Below, piece by piece: positions 1 to 6,880 of a DNA stretch of 27,654 nucleotides. The translations under genes and the position numbers were made by a program. The DNA comes from Bacteroidota bacterium (GTDB lineage: Bacteria > Bacteroidota > Bacteroidia > NS11-12g > UBA955). The notes beneath the pieces were generated by a model that saw nothing but the letters and a program-made list of their open reading frames with translations, did not search any database and had not been told where the DNA came from. The DNA lies in NCBI GenBank assembly GCA_947450015.1, contig CANFUB010000004.1, positions 1-27,654 of the forward strand. Direction: 5' to 3'. Position 1 is the first letter of the stretch, and each line of letters opens with the position of its first letter.

Positions 1-1622
1 AGCTTACCTGCAGCAATAGTTTTTAAAACCTTTGCTTTTAAAACCTGATTTTGTGAGCAGTTTAAAAGATTTTGATCGAGTAAAACAAAATCAGCATCCT
101 TTCCAATTTCAATGCTTCCTTTTCTATGCTCCAAACGACATGCTTTGGCTGCCCAAATGGTCATTCCTTTCAAGGCTTCTAATGGCGATAATTTTTCATT
201 TAAAAGAAATGGTTTCATATCTTCATCGTTGGCGTTTTGACGATAAACAGCGCTGTAAAACGTAAACAATGGATTTAAATATTCAACCGGAAAATCGGTT
301 CCCAAAGGCAAATAACCATTCTGTTTTAACAATGTATGGTATGCATATGCACCTGCCATTCGGTTTTCACATATGCGGTCTTTTACCCATGGTCCGTCGC
401 TTGTTGCATGTGTTGGTTGAACAGAAGGAATTATGCTAAAATTAGAAAACAAATCGATGTCTTTAGGATCGATTATTTGCGCGTGTTCAATGCGCCATCG
501 TTTATCATTTTTACCCTTAAGATATTTACCATAAACTTGTGCAATTAGATTGTTGGCAGAGTCACCAATACAATGTGTATTAACTTGGTAATTGGTGGTT
601 GAGCTGATATCGTTACACCATTTGTTAAAATAAAATGGGTCATTCAATAGCATGCCTGAGTGGTGGTCTCTATCGCAATAGGGTTTTTTCAATTTAGCAC
701 CTCTACTACCTAATGCACCATCTGCATATAATTTAAAGCTGCATATTTTGGAATGATTATTCTCAAGCTCTCCTTTTGTTTGTGCGTATTTTAAACCTTT
801 ATCAGTTGGATTCAGCATCATGTATAAGTACATGTTTAAGGTTTCTTTTCGACCTAAAGAATCTAAAAACAAACACGTTTCTAAATCTAATCCAGCATCA
901 GCGAGGGTGGTTAATCCAAGCGAAAAACATTCTTTTTCTGCTTGTTTAAGGCCTTCAATTATATCATTGTTAGAAGGAGAATTAACAAACTTTTCAACCA
1001 AATCAACTGCATTATCAATTAATACCCCCGTTAATTTTCCTTTGTTCAAAATTAATTCTCCACCATTCACATTTGTCTTTTCATTTATACCAGCTAAGTC
1101 TAATGCCTTTTGATTGCATATGGCTGCATGCCCATCAATTCTTTTCAGAACAACAGGTTTATCTGGGAACATTTTATTTAAAGCCGCATTGGTTGGATAA
1201 TCTTTTTTAACCCAATCATTCTGATCCCATCCCCTGCCTGTAAGCCAAACTGAATTACTTTTCTTATTAAAAGTATCTATTTTTTGTAGAATCTCTTCCC
1301 AACTTTTAGTACCAACTAAATTACAACTTAACAAGGTTTTTGCATAGCCGTAAAAGTGGCAATGAGCATCAATAAATCCTGGGTAAAGGTAATTTTTATG
1401 AAGATCTATTTTATTCGTATCAGCACACTCAAATTGATCCAAAATACTGCTATCACCACATGCAATTATTTTGCCTTTATTAACAACAATAACACTTGCT
1501 TTTGGGGCCTTATCATTTAAGGTAATAATATTGCCATTAAATAAAATTAGATCCACCTTTCTTTTGTTTGATGGTGAACATGCCAAACAAAAAAGAAGAC
1601 CAATTAGGTAGAAATAACGCAT
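1..1622 (-). CDS. YtcJ-like amidohydrolase (family 3), lipoprotein, 3' end outside window
   Basis: This reading frame is open from an ATG at 1620-1622 to the left edge, giving about 540 visible residues without a stop. Residues 1-15 form a lipoprotein signal ending in CLAC (Cys15), so the enzyme is probably anchored to a membrane facing the periplasm. An N-terminal beta-segment (DLILFNGNIITLND) leads to the metal-binding motif GFIDAHCH (His87, His89). Later come KRIDGHAA, FKLYADGALGSRGA, NTHCIGD, WRIEHAQ and LGTDFPVE, then the closing beta-strand GKDADFVLLD. This order is typical of the YtcJ/amidohydrolase-3 branch, metal-dependent hydrolases that act on amide or related bonds. The substrate cannot be told. 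It starts 2 nt after the stop of the DUF2147 gene, so it is the third gene of a probable operon. The family call is firm; the function is open. Confidence 0.88.
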   Translation of the reverse strand, partial: MRYFYLIGLLFCLACSPSNKRKVDLILFNGNIITLNDKAPKASVIVVNKGKIIACGDSSILDQFECADTNKIDLHKNYLYPGFIDAHCHFYGYAKTLLSCNLVGTKSWEEILQKIDTFNKKSNSVWLTGRGWDQNDWVKKDYPTNAALNKMFPDKPVVLKRIDGHAAICNQKALDLAGINEKTNVNGGELILNKGKLTGVLIDNAVDLVEKFVNSPSNNDIIEGLKQAEKECFSLGLTTLADAGLDLETCLFLDSLGRKETLNMYLYMMLNPTDKGLKYAQTKGELENNHSKICSFKLYADGALGSRGAKLKKPYCDRDHHSGMLLNDPFYFNKWCNDISSTTNYQVNTHCIGDSANNLIAQVYGKYLKGKNDKRWRIEHAQIIDPKDIDLFSNFSIIPSVQPTHATSDGPWVKDRICENRMAGAYAYHTLLKQNGYLPLGTDFPVEYLNPLFTFYSAVYRQNANDEDMKPFLLNEKLSPLEALKGMTIWAAKACRLEHRKGSIEIGKDADFVLLDQNLLNCSQNQVLKAKVLKTIAAGK

Positions 1623-1624
1623 GT

Positions 1625-2086
1625 TTAATTGACAACTACGCGCTTCCATGTATCTGTTCTACCAATGGCTTTAATACCAATGTACCCTCTTATATCAATT
1701 GTATTATCATCTTTCATATTAATAACACATTTATAGGTTTTACCATTTTTTGGATCATAAATCGTACCACTACCCCACTCTTTTTTACCTGCGTAAACAA
1801 AATCTTTTAGAATTCGATTGCCTTTTAAAGGATTATTTCGCATGGCAGTATCAGGATTGTTTTTATCGAGCTTAGGCTTTTTTGTAGCAGGATCATTAGG
1901 TTCTTTTAACCATACAATTTTACCAAAATATTTGGTTCCAATCTTTTCAATTTTAATTTTAGAACGGCCATCACCTGGCTCCCATGTGCCTAATAATTTG
2001 TCAGCATCTGCATCATAAATACCTGCGATACCAAGTCCGAAACTCAATATTAGCGCGGCAACAAATAATAAATTTTTAATTTTCAT
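1625..2086 (-). CDS. DUF2147 family exported protein
   Basis: The product has 153 residues. An N-terminal hydrophobic stretch (residues 4-22, with no lipobox Cys) looks like a signal peptide, so export is likely. The mature part begins with the family signature LLGTWEPGDGRSKIKIEK, continues with FGKIVWLKEP and has the mid-section motifs NPLKGNRIL and WGSGTIYDPKNGKTYKC. It ends in IDIRGYIGIKAIGRTDTWKR. This matches DUF2147, a small beta-rich family of unknown function common in Proteobacteria and Bacteroidota. It lies 5 nt after the upstream lipoprotein and 2 nt before the amidohydrolase, so all three are probably cotranscribed. Nothing seen here gives a biochemical activity. Confidence 0.85.
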   Translation of the reverse strand: MKIKNLLFVAALILSFGLGIAGIYDADADKLLGTWEPGDGRSKIKIEKIGTKYFGKIVWLKEPNDPATKKPKLDKNNPDTAMRNNPLKGNRILKDFVYAGKKEWGSGTIYDPKNGKTYKCVINMKDDNTIDIRGYIGIKAIGRTDTWKRVVVN

Positions 2087-2091
2087 TTTTA

Positions 2092-2604
2092 TTAATATTT
2101 AACTTCGATTTCCATCTTACCTATCATATTTATATTCATACTCGTGTCTTTAGCAACTGTAGCATCAACAACTAAGATGAATTTATCTTGTTTTAATAAT
2201 TCTAACAGACCTTCTTGTTGAGAAGCGATGGTTGCGTTGATTGACTTTGCGCCAGGCTCAACCTTATTTATCGCTGCTGCCTGCACCATGGCTGTTTGAT
2301 CGGAAGCAAATTGTAAATTAAAACTTGTAAACGGATCTAAGCTATTAGAATCGGCAGCAGAAATGGTTAGTGACTTCAATTGAACAGATTTAATGGCTTC
2401 GGCAGTAATGCCATTTTCTTTTGCAAAAGCATTTAAGGTGTTTTTTACTTCACCTTGTGACAAATTAGCGCCTTCATACAAAGGTCCTTCTGCTTTTATT
2501 GCGATATTGTCAATCACAAGGGTTTTTGAACGTTCCTGAGGTTGACAAGCCGACATAAAAACAAGTAAAAAAACTACACCGATACTTTGAATTAATTTTA
2601 TCAT
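2092..2604 (-). CDS. Hypothetical lipoprotein (170 aa)
   Basis: The product begins with a typical lipoprotein signal peptide. Its lipobox, FMSAC, puts the modified Cys at residue 20, followed by Gln. The mature part has a short charged linker and then alternating beta-strand-like and helical segments, with no motif I recognise. The residues around 90-125 (SFNLQFASD, AAAINKVEPGAKSINATIAS) and the final strand (MIGKMEIEVKY) suggest a compact beta-rich domain. It is the first gene of the probable operon with the DUF2147 protein and the amidohydrolase, and a promoter-like element lies 4 nt upstream of the ATG. I do not recognise a specific family. Confidence 0.8.
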   Translation of the reverse strand: MIKLIQSIGVVFLLVFMSACQPQERSKTLVIDNIAIKAEGPLYEGANLSQGEVKNTLNAFAKENGITAEAIKSVQLKSLTISAADSNSLDPFTSFNLQFASDQTAMVQAAAINKVEPGAKSINATIASQQEGLLELLKQDKFILVVDATVAKDTSMNINMIGKMEIEVKY

Positions 2605-2608
2605 AAGG

Positions 2609-2639
2609 CAATAATAATTCTACGAAAACGAAAAACAAA
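2609..2639 (-). promoter_or_regulatory. Probable promoter of the 2604 lipoprotein operon
   Basis: Read on the minus strand, TTTG (2636-2639) is followed after 19 nt by TATTATTG (2609-2616). That is one mismatch from the Bacteroidota -7 consensus TAnnTTTG, with acceptable -33/-7 spacing. The last base lies 4 nt before the ATG, so transcription would begin at or very near the start codon. Confidence 0.45.
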
Positions 2640-2699
2640 ACAATCCTTATATTAATTATCTATACTCAAATTAAACAGCTAGCATTCCTAAAAAATACA

Positions 2700-2707
2700 T
2701 AGTTTTG
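2700..2707 (+). promoter_or_regulatory. -7 promoter element of cca
   Basis: TAGTTTTG is an exact match to TAnnTTTG. It ends 4 nt before the cca ATG, which predicts a leaderless or nearly leaderless transcript. I see no convincing -33 TTG at the expected distance. It is arranged back to back with the promoter of the 2604 lipoprotein. Confidence 0.55.
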
Positions 2708-2711
2708 CGAT

Positions 2712-4145
2712 ATGGATTTGCCTTCACATAATGCATTCAAAAACTATGAAACCCTTTTTAAAAAAATTGGACGAATTGCAGATGATTCAAATTTAGAAAT
2801 ATATTTAATTGGAGGCTTTGTAAGAGATATTTTTCTTCACAGAGAAAGCAAAGACATTGATATTGTTGTTATTGGTAAAGGAATTGATTTCGCAAAAAAA
2901 GTAGCACATGTTTTACCGAATTCTAAATTTTCTTTTTTTGAAAACTTTGGAACAGCTCAGGTTATCTATGAAGATTTAATTATCGAATTTGTTGGTGCCC
3001 GAAAAGAAAGCTATGAAAGGAACAGTAGGAAACCTTTTGTTGAAGCTGGCACGCTACAAGACGATCAAGAGCGAAGAGATTTAACAATCAATGCCTTAAG
3101 TATAGGTTTGAATGCTCATAATTTTGGAAATGTCATCGATCCATTTAAAGGCTTAGATGATTTGGATCAACAAATTATTCGTACTCCAATGGATGCTGAT
3201 ACGACTTTTAGTGATGACCCTTTACGCATGATGCGAGCCATTCGTTTTGCCAGTCAGCTTGGCTTCAGAATTGAAGAAAAAACCTTTGACGGCATAGAAC
3301 GCAACAAAGAAAGAATTAAAATTATTTCGCAAGAAAGGATTACAGAAGAGTTAAATAAAATTGTACTTTCTCCAGTTCCATCGATAGGTTTTGAATATTT
3401 ATTTGACACAGGCTTATTGCATTTAATTTTTCCTGAAATGGCCAATTTATATGGTGTCGAAACCATTAACAACAATTCACATAAAGATAATTTTTATCAT
3501 ACCCTTCAGGTTTTAGACAACTTATGTAAACTAAGCAATGATTTATGGTTAAGATGGGCTGCAATTTTACATGACATCGCAAAGCCAGCTACAAAACGTT
3601 ATGAGCCGGGAATTGGATGGACTTTTCATGGACATGAAGATCGCGGAAGTAGAATGGTAAAACCTATTTTTACGCGCTTAAAATTACCGCTCAACGAAAA
3701 AATGAAATTTGTTGAGAAATTGGTTTTGTTGCATTTACGTCCAATCGTATTATCTCAAAATATTGTTACTGACAGTGCTATAAGACGCGTAATGGTTGAA
3801 GCAGGAGAAGACATTGAAGCTTTAATGATGTTGTGTAGAAGCGATATTACAAGTAAAAACGAAAAGAAGGTTGAGCGCATTAAACAAAATTTTTATCTAG
3901 TTGAAGAAAAGATGAAATTGGTTTCTGAGAAAGACAATCTACGCAACTGGCAACCACCCATTAATGGCAACGACATTTTGAGTCGATTTATTATAGAAAA
4001 GCCACAACAAATTGGTCTTTTAAAAAATGCTGTTAGAGAAGCCATTCTTGAAGATTTAATTAAGGATGATTTTGATGCATCTATTGCATTTCTAAAAGAA
4101 TTTGCAAGGTCGAATGGGATAAAAGAAAAAACTCTCGAAAATTAA
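2712..4145 (+). CDS. cca: CCA-adding tRNA nucleotidyltransferase with HD domain
   Basis: The enzyme adds or repairs the 3'-terminal CCA of tRNAs from CTP and ATP. The 477-residue product opens with the class II nucleotidyltransferase head: GGFVRD (34-39) and the metal-binding DID (48-50). These are followed by the neck motifs RRDLTINALS and DDPLRMMRAIRFASQLGF. A C-terminal HD-type region contains WAAILHDIAKP (HD near residue 287) and FHGHEDRG. The length fits the bacterial HD-containing group. The same architecture occurs in poly(A) polymerase I, so a purely A-adding role is the main alternative. In Bacteroidota a single such gene normally serves as the CCA enzyme. The start is fixed by the promoter element just upstream and the lack of another Met before GGFVRD. 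The next gene follows after 18 nt. Confidence 0.92.
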   Translation: MDLPSHNAFKNYETLFKKIGRIADDSNLEIYLIGGFVRDIFLHRESKDIDIVVIGKGIDFAKKVAHVLPNSKFSFFENFGTAQVIYEDLIIEFVGARKESYERNSRKPFVEAGTLQDDQERRDLTINALSIGLNAHNFGNVIDPFKGLDDLDQQIIRTPMDADTTFSDDPLRMMRAIRFASQLGFRIEEKTFDGIERNKERIKIISQERITEELNKIVLSPVPSIGFEYLFDTGLLHLIFPEMANLYGVETINNNSHKDNFYHTLQVLDNLCKLSNDLWLRWAAILHDIAKPATKRYEPGIGWTFHGHEDRGSRMVKPIFTRLKLPLNEKMKFVEKLVLLHLRPIVLSQNIVTDSAIRRVMVEAGEDIEALMMLCRSDITSKNEKKVERIKQNFYLVEEKMKLVSEKDNLRNWQPPINGNDILSRFIIEKPQQIGLLKNAVREAILEDLIKDDFDASIAFLKEFARSNGIKEKTLEN

Positions 4146-4147
4146 TT

Positions 4148-4155
4148 TATTTTTG
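4148..4155 (+). promoter_or_regulatory. -7 promoter element between cca and the acidic protein gene
   Basis: TATTTTTG matches TAnnTTTG exactly, begins 3 nt after the cca stop codon and ends 8 nt before the next ATG. No clear -33 element is visible. It suggests a separate start for the downstream pair, in addition to read-through from cca. Confidence 0.45.
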
Positions 4156-4163
4156 CCTAAGAT

Positions 4164-4748
4164 ATGATTTACCGTTTTAAAGTTTGGTTTGAAGAAGATG
4201 AAGATATTAATCGTGTGATTGATATACAACCTACCGCAACCTTTTTGGATTTGCATAATATAGTATTGGATTCAATTGGTTTTAATAAGAAGGAAGCATC
4301 TTCCTTTTATGTTTCTGATGATAATTGGAGAAAAGGAAAGGAAGTAACCTTGATAGAGAATGGCAATAAACTTTTGATGGAGAAAGTAAAGATCAACGAA
4401 CTTGTAAATGATCCGCATCAAAAATTCTTATACATTACAGATTTTAAAGAACAATGGACTTTGCACATTGAATTGCAAAGCATTCAAAATGACGTAAAAG
4501 GAATTAAATATCCATTAATTTCTAAGTCGACTGGAAAAGCCCCTAAACAAAACGAAGGACTGGGTCGATTTAAAATTGTTGATGAATCTGAATTCGATGA
4601 AATTGCGAATAAACTTGTAAGTAAACAAACACCTATGCTCGATGAAGGTTTTGATGAAGAGGCTTTCGGAGAAGAGGGCGAGGATGAAGAAAACATGGAC
4701 GATGAATTTGGCGCCAGTTATGGTGAGGGTGAAGAAGAACATATTTAA
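4164..4748 (+). CDS. pRiA4b ORF-3-like protein with acidic tail
   Basis: The product has 194 residues and no signal peptide, so it should be cytoplasmic. The first 130 residues resemble the plasmid pRiA4b ORF-3-like fold: YRFKVWFEEDEDINRVIDI at the N-terminus, TFLDLHNIVLDSIGF, and then FYVSDDNWRKGKE and FLYITDFKEQWTLHIEL. The last 40 residues are very acidic (runs such as DEGFDEEAFGEEGEDEE) and are probably disordered. The family is widespread in Bacteroidota chromosomes and its role is not established. The plasmid name is historical and does not imply a plasmid here. It sits between cca and a metallo-hydrolase, with gaps of 18 and 19 nt, which suggests co-expression. Confidence 0.75.
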   Translation: MIYRFKVWFEEDEDINRVIDIQPTATFLDLHNIVLDSIGFNKKEASSFYVSDDNWRKGKEVTLIENGNKLLMEKVKINELVNDPHQKFLYITDFKEQWTLHIELQSIQNDVKGIKYPLISKSTGKAPKQNEGLGRFKIVDESEFDEIANKLVSKQTPMLDEGFDEEAFGEEGEDEENMDDEFGASYGEGEEEHI

Positions 4749-4767
4749 ATCTACCTAAATTAATTCA

Positions 4768-5532
4768 ATGCAAATTACCTTTCTTGGCACCGGTACATCG
4801 CAAGGTGTTCCTTTGATTGCTTGTCAATGCGAGGTTTGCAAAAGTACGAATAGCAAGGATAAGCGCCTTCGCAGTAGTATTCAAATTGACATAGATGGTA
4901 AAGTATTGGTTATTGATAGTGGTCCCGACTTTAGGCAACAGATGTTAAGAAATAACACATTGCAATTGGATGGGTTAATTTTTACACACGAACATAAGGA
5001 TCATATTGCAGGCATGGATGATATTCGCGCCTTTAATTATATTAATCAAAAGGCCATTGATGTATATGCAACTTTGAATGTGCAAACTGCTTTAAGGCGT
5101 GAATTCCAATATATTTTTTCCGATTTCAAATATCCTGGGATTCCTCAATTAGATTTTATTACCATCTCGGCTGATTCAGATTTTATGGCCGCTGGAATTC
5201 CAATTACACCCATCGAAGTGATGCATTATAAACTTCCTGTGCTCGGCTTTCGAATCAATGATTTTACCTATATAACGGATGCCAATTTTATTGATTCTAA
5301 AAATAGAGAAAAAATAAAGGGCAGTAAAGTTTTAGTTTTAAATGCACTAAGGCACGAAAAACACATCAGTCATTTTACATTAGAAGAAGCCATTGAAGTT
5401 GCCAAAGATTTAGAAGTACCTGAAATTTATTTTACACACATAAGTCATCAATTGGGATTACACGATGAAATTAACAAAAACCTTCCAAAAGGAATGCATT
5501 TAGCTTGGGACGAACTAAAAATAAAACTATAA
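4768..5532 (+). CDS. PhnP/YycJ-like MBL-fold metallo-hydrolase
   Basis: This is a 254-residue metallo-beta-lactamase-fold hydrolase. The opening FLGTGTSQGVP strand-loop is typical of the family. The Cys cluster CQCEVC (Cys19, 21, 24) resembles the extra zinc site of PhnP-type phosphodiesterases. The catalytic motif is HEHKDH (residues 74-79). Later metal ligands are likely in VMHYKLPV, YITDANF and the near-C-terminal FTHISHQLG. PhnP hydrolyses cyclic ribose phosphates in phosphonate breakdown, but no phn genes are nearby, so the substrate is unknown. It is probably the last gene of the cca run. The family call is confident; the symbol is withheld. Confidence 0.85.
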   Translation: MQITFLGTGTSQGVPLIACQCEVCKSTNSKDKRLRSSIQIDIDGKVLVIDSGPDFRQQMLRNNTLQLDGLIFTHEHKDHIAGMDDIRAFNYINQKAIDVYATLNVQTALRREFQYIFSDFKYPGIPQLDFITISADSDFMAAGIPITPIEVMHYKLPVLGFRINDFTYITDANFIDSKNREKIKGSKVLVLNALRHEKHISHFTLEEAIEVAKDLEVPEIYFTHISHQLGLHDEINKNLPKGMHLAWDELKIKL

Positions 5533-5838
5533 AACGATACAGTCTTAGTCTTCTAACTGCCTCTAAAATATTTTATAATTTTAGCCAAGCCATGCAGCTT
5601 TAGGCTATCAACCTTCGAAAATAAAAGAATTGATTGGCGTTGAATTTCGTTTATTTGTTGTGCCTTTGCCAAAAAAGGTCTTCCGGTTATAACCAAACTT
5701 TTTGAATTATCACTAGCCTACTTATTTTATTGCCAATACAAGTAGTTAAATTTCTTATCTTAGGTTAATTAAAATAAAAATTGAAAAAACAATCTTTGTG
5801 TTCCAATTAGAATTAAATTTACAATTTGGGTCATTGAT
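5533..5838. other. Gene-poor gap, possible coding relic on minus strand
   Basis: No complete gene is visible in these 306 bases. On the minus strand, 5553-5717 is open for about 54 codons up to a TAG and reads like the C-terminal end of a protein (GRPFLAKAQQINEIQRQ, then LAKIIKYFRGS). It has no good start codon: an in-frame TAG lies directly upstream, and the only internal candidate is a TTG. A shorter plus-strand reading, QPSKIKELIGVEFRLFV, is equally unanchored. This could be the decayed end of a lost gene, or chance. The right end carries the poorly defined promoter of the next gene: TTG at 5796-5798 and, 21 nt later, TACAATTTG (5820-5828), an element with one extra base against the consensus. 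Confidence 0.3.
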
Positions 5839-6792
5839 ATGGAACGAAAACACTTTATTAAAATAATAGCAGGCACAACAGGTATGATAACATTAGGATC
5901 ATTTAATAAAATAACAGACTTGCTAGAAGAGCAAGATGAAAAACTTCCCGTAATTTTTATGGGGCATGGCTCACCAATGAACGGGATTGAAGATAACACC
6001 TTTAGTAAGCGTTGGAAAGAAATGGGAAAAGCGATTAGTATACCTAAAGCTGTTTTGTGTATATCTGCGCATTGGTTAACCAACGGGACAAAGATTACTG
6101 CCATGTCTCAACCGCAAACCATCCATGATTTTGGCGGATTTCCGCAAGCTTTGTTTGATGTTCAGTATCCTGCACCAGGCGATCCCACGCTAGCTGCAGA
6201 AACGGCCAATATGATAAAAAAGACAAGCGTTGGATTGGATCATGAATGGGGCTTAGACCACGGCACCTGGTCGGTCGTTAAAAACATGTATCCTTTGGCG
6301 AATATTCCGGTCTTGCAGTTAAGTATTGATTACAATCAACCATTACAATATCACTACGAATTGGCGAAGGAATTAAGTGAATTAAGAAAAAAGGGTGTTC
6401 TAATTATTGGCAGTGGTAATATGATTCATAATTTAAGAATGGTGGCATGGGATAAGATGAATGTTCCGAATTATGGTTTTGATTGGGCCATTGAAATGAA
6501 TACAACTTTTAAAAAGTATATTACCGATAAAAACCACCAAGCGCTCATTGATTATCAAAAAATGGGTCCTTCAGCTATGTTAGCCATTCCTACACCCGAC
6601 CATTATATTCCTCTCATATATACTTTGGCATTGCAAGACAAAGAAGATAATGTCAGTTTCTTTAATGATGAATTGGTGGCAGGTTCTTTAAACATGACCT
6701 CGGTTTTTATCTCTAACAAAGCTATGACAAAGCCTTTAGTCAAAGCACCTCATCAAAATGACTCAAGCACTATAGATTCAATTCAGCATTAA
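5839..6792 (+). CDS. DODA/YgiD-type extradiol ring-cleavage dioxygenase
   Basis: The product is a class III (LigB-like) extradiol dioxygenase of the 4,5-DOPA dioxygenase type, 317 residues. The core begins at about residue 36 with PVIFMGHGSPM (His43). It continues with CISAHWLTNG (His78), DFGGFPQALFDVQYPAPGDP, the DHGTWSVVKNMYP block, GSGNMIHNLR and TPDHYIPL. The His residues in the first two blocks and in the later HNL/DHY blocks are the expected metal and active-site positions. Residues 1-35 add an N-terminal extension, starting MERKHFIK and followed by a small hydrophobic Gly/Ala/Ile run. That resembles a weak signal sequence, so export is possible but unproven. The biological substrate is unknown. 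It is apparently monocistronic and converges on rpsA across a shared terminator. Confidence 0.87.
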   Translation: MERKHFIKIIAGTTGMITLGSFNKITDLLEEQDEKLPVIFMGHGSPMNGIEDNTFSKRWKEMGKAISIPKAVLCISAHWLTNGTKITAMSQPQTIHDFGGFPQALFDVQYPAPGDPTLAAETANMIKKTSVGLDHEWGLDHGTWSVVKNMYPLANIPVLQLSIDYNQPLQYHYELAKELSELRKKGVLIIGSGNMIHNLRMVAWDKMNVPNYGFDWAIEMNTTFKKYITDKNHQALIDYQKMGPSAMLAIPTPDHYIPLIYTLALQDKEDNVSFFNDELVAGSLNMTSVFISNKAMTKPLVKAPHQNDSSTIDSIQH

Positions 6793-6830
6793 TTGTTGCG
6801 AATATTTCTTAGCCTGAAATTTAGGGCATA

Positions 6831-6863
6831 AAAAAAAGGATAGTCAAATGACTATCCTTTTTT
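6831..6863. terminator. Bidirectional intrinsic terminator between the dioxygenase gene and rpsA
   Basis: A perfect stem, GGATAGTCA (6838-6846) with TGACTATCC (6849-6857), is flanked by an A-run on the left (6831-6837) and a T-run on the right (6858-6863). It therefore works as hairpin plus U-tract on both strands. It sits between two convergent genes. The 2-nt geometric loop will open slightly in reality. Confidence 0.9.
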
Positions 6864-6880
6864 ATTATGGTTAATTTTAA

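Noticed and set aside
32..1113. Several plus-strand open frames at the left edge
   Set aside because: They are shadows of the long minus-strand amidohydrolase frame, which runs off the window edge and has clear family motifs.
4164..4748. Plasmid or insertion-element origin because of the pRiA4b ORF-3/IS1096-like family name
   Set aside because: No transposase, terminal repeats or plasmid genes are nearby; the family is common on Bacteroidota chromosomes.
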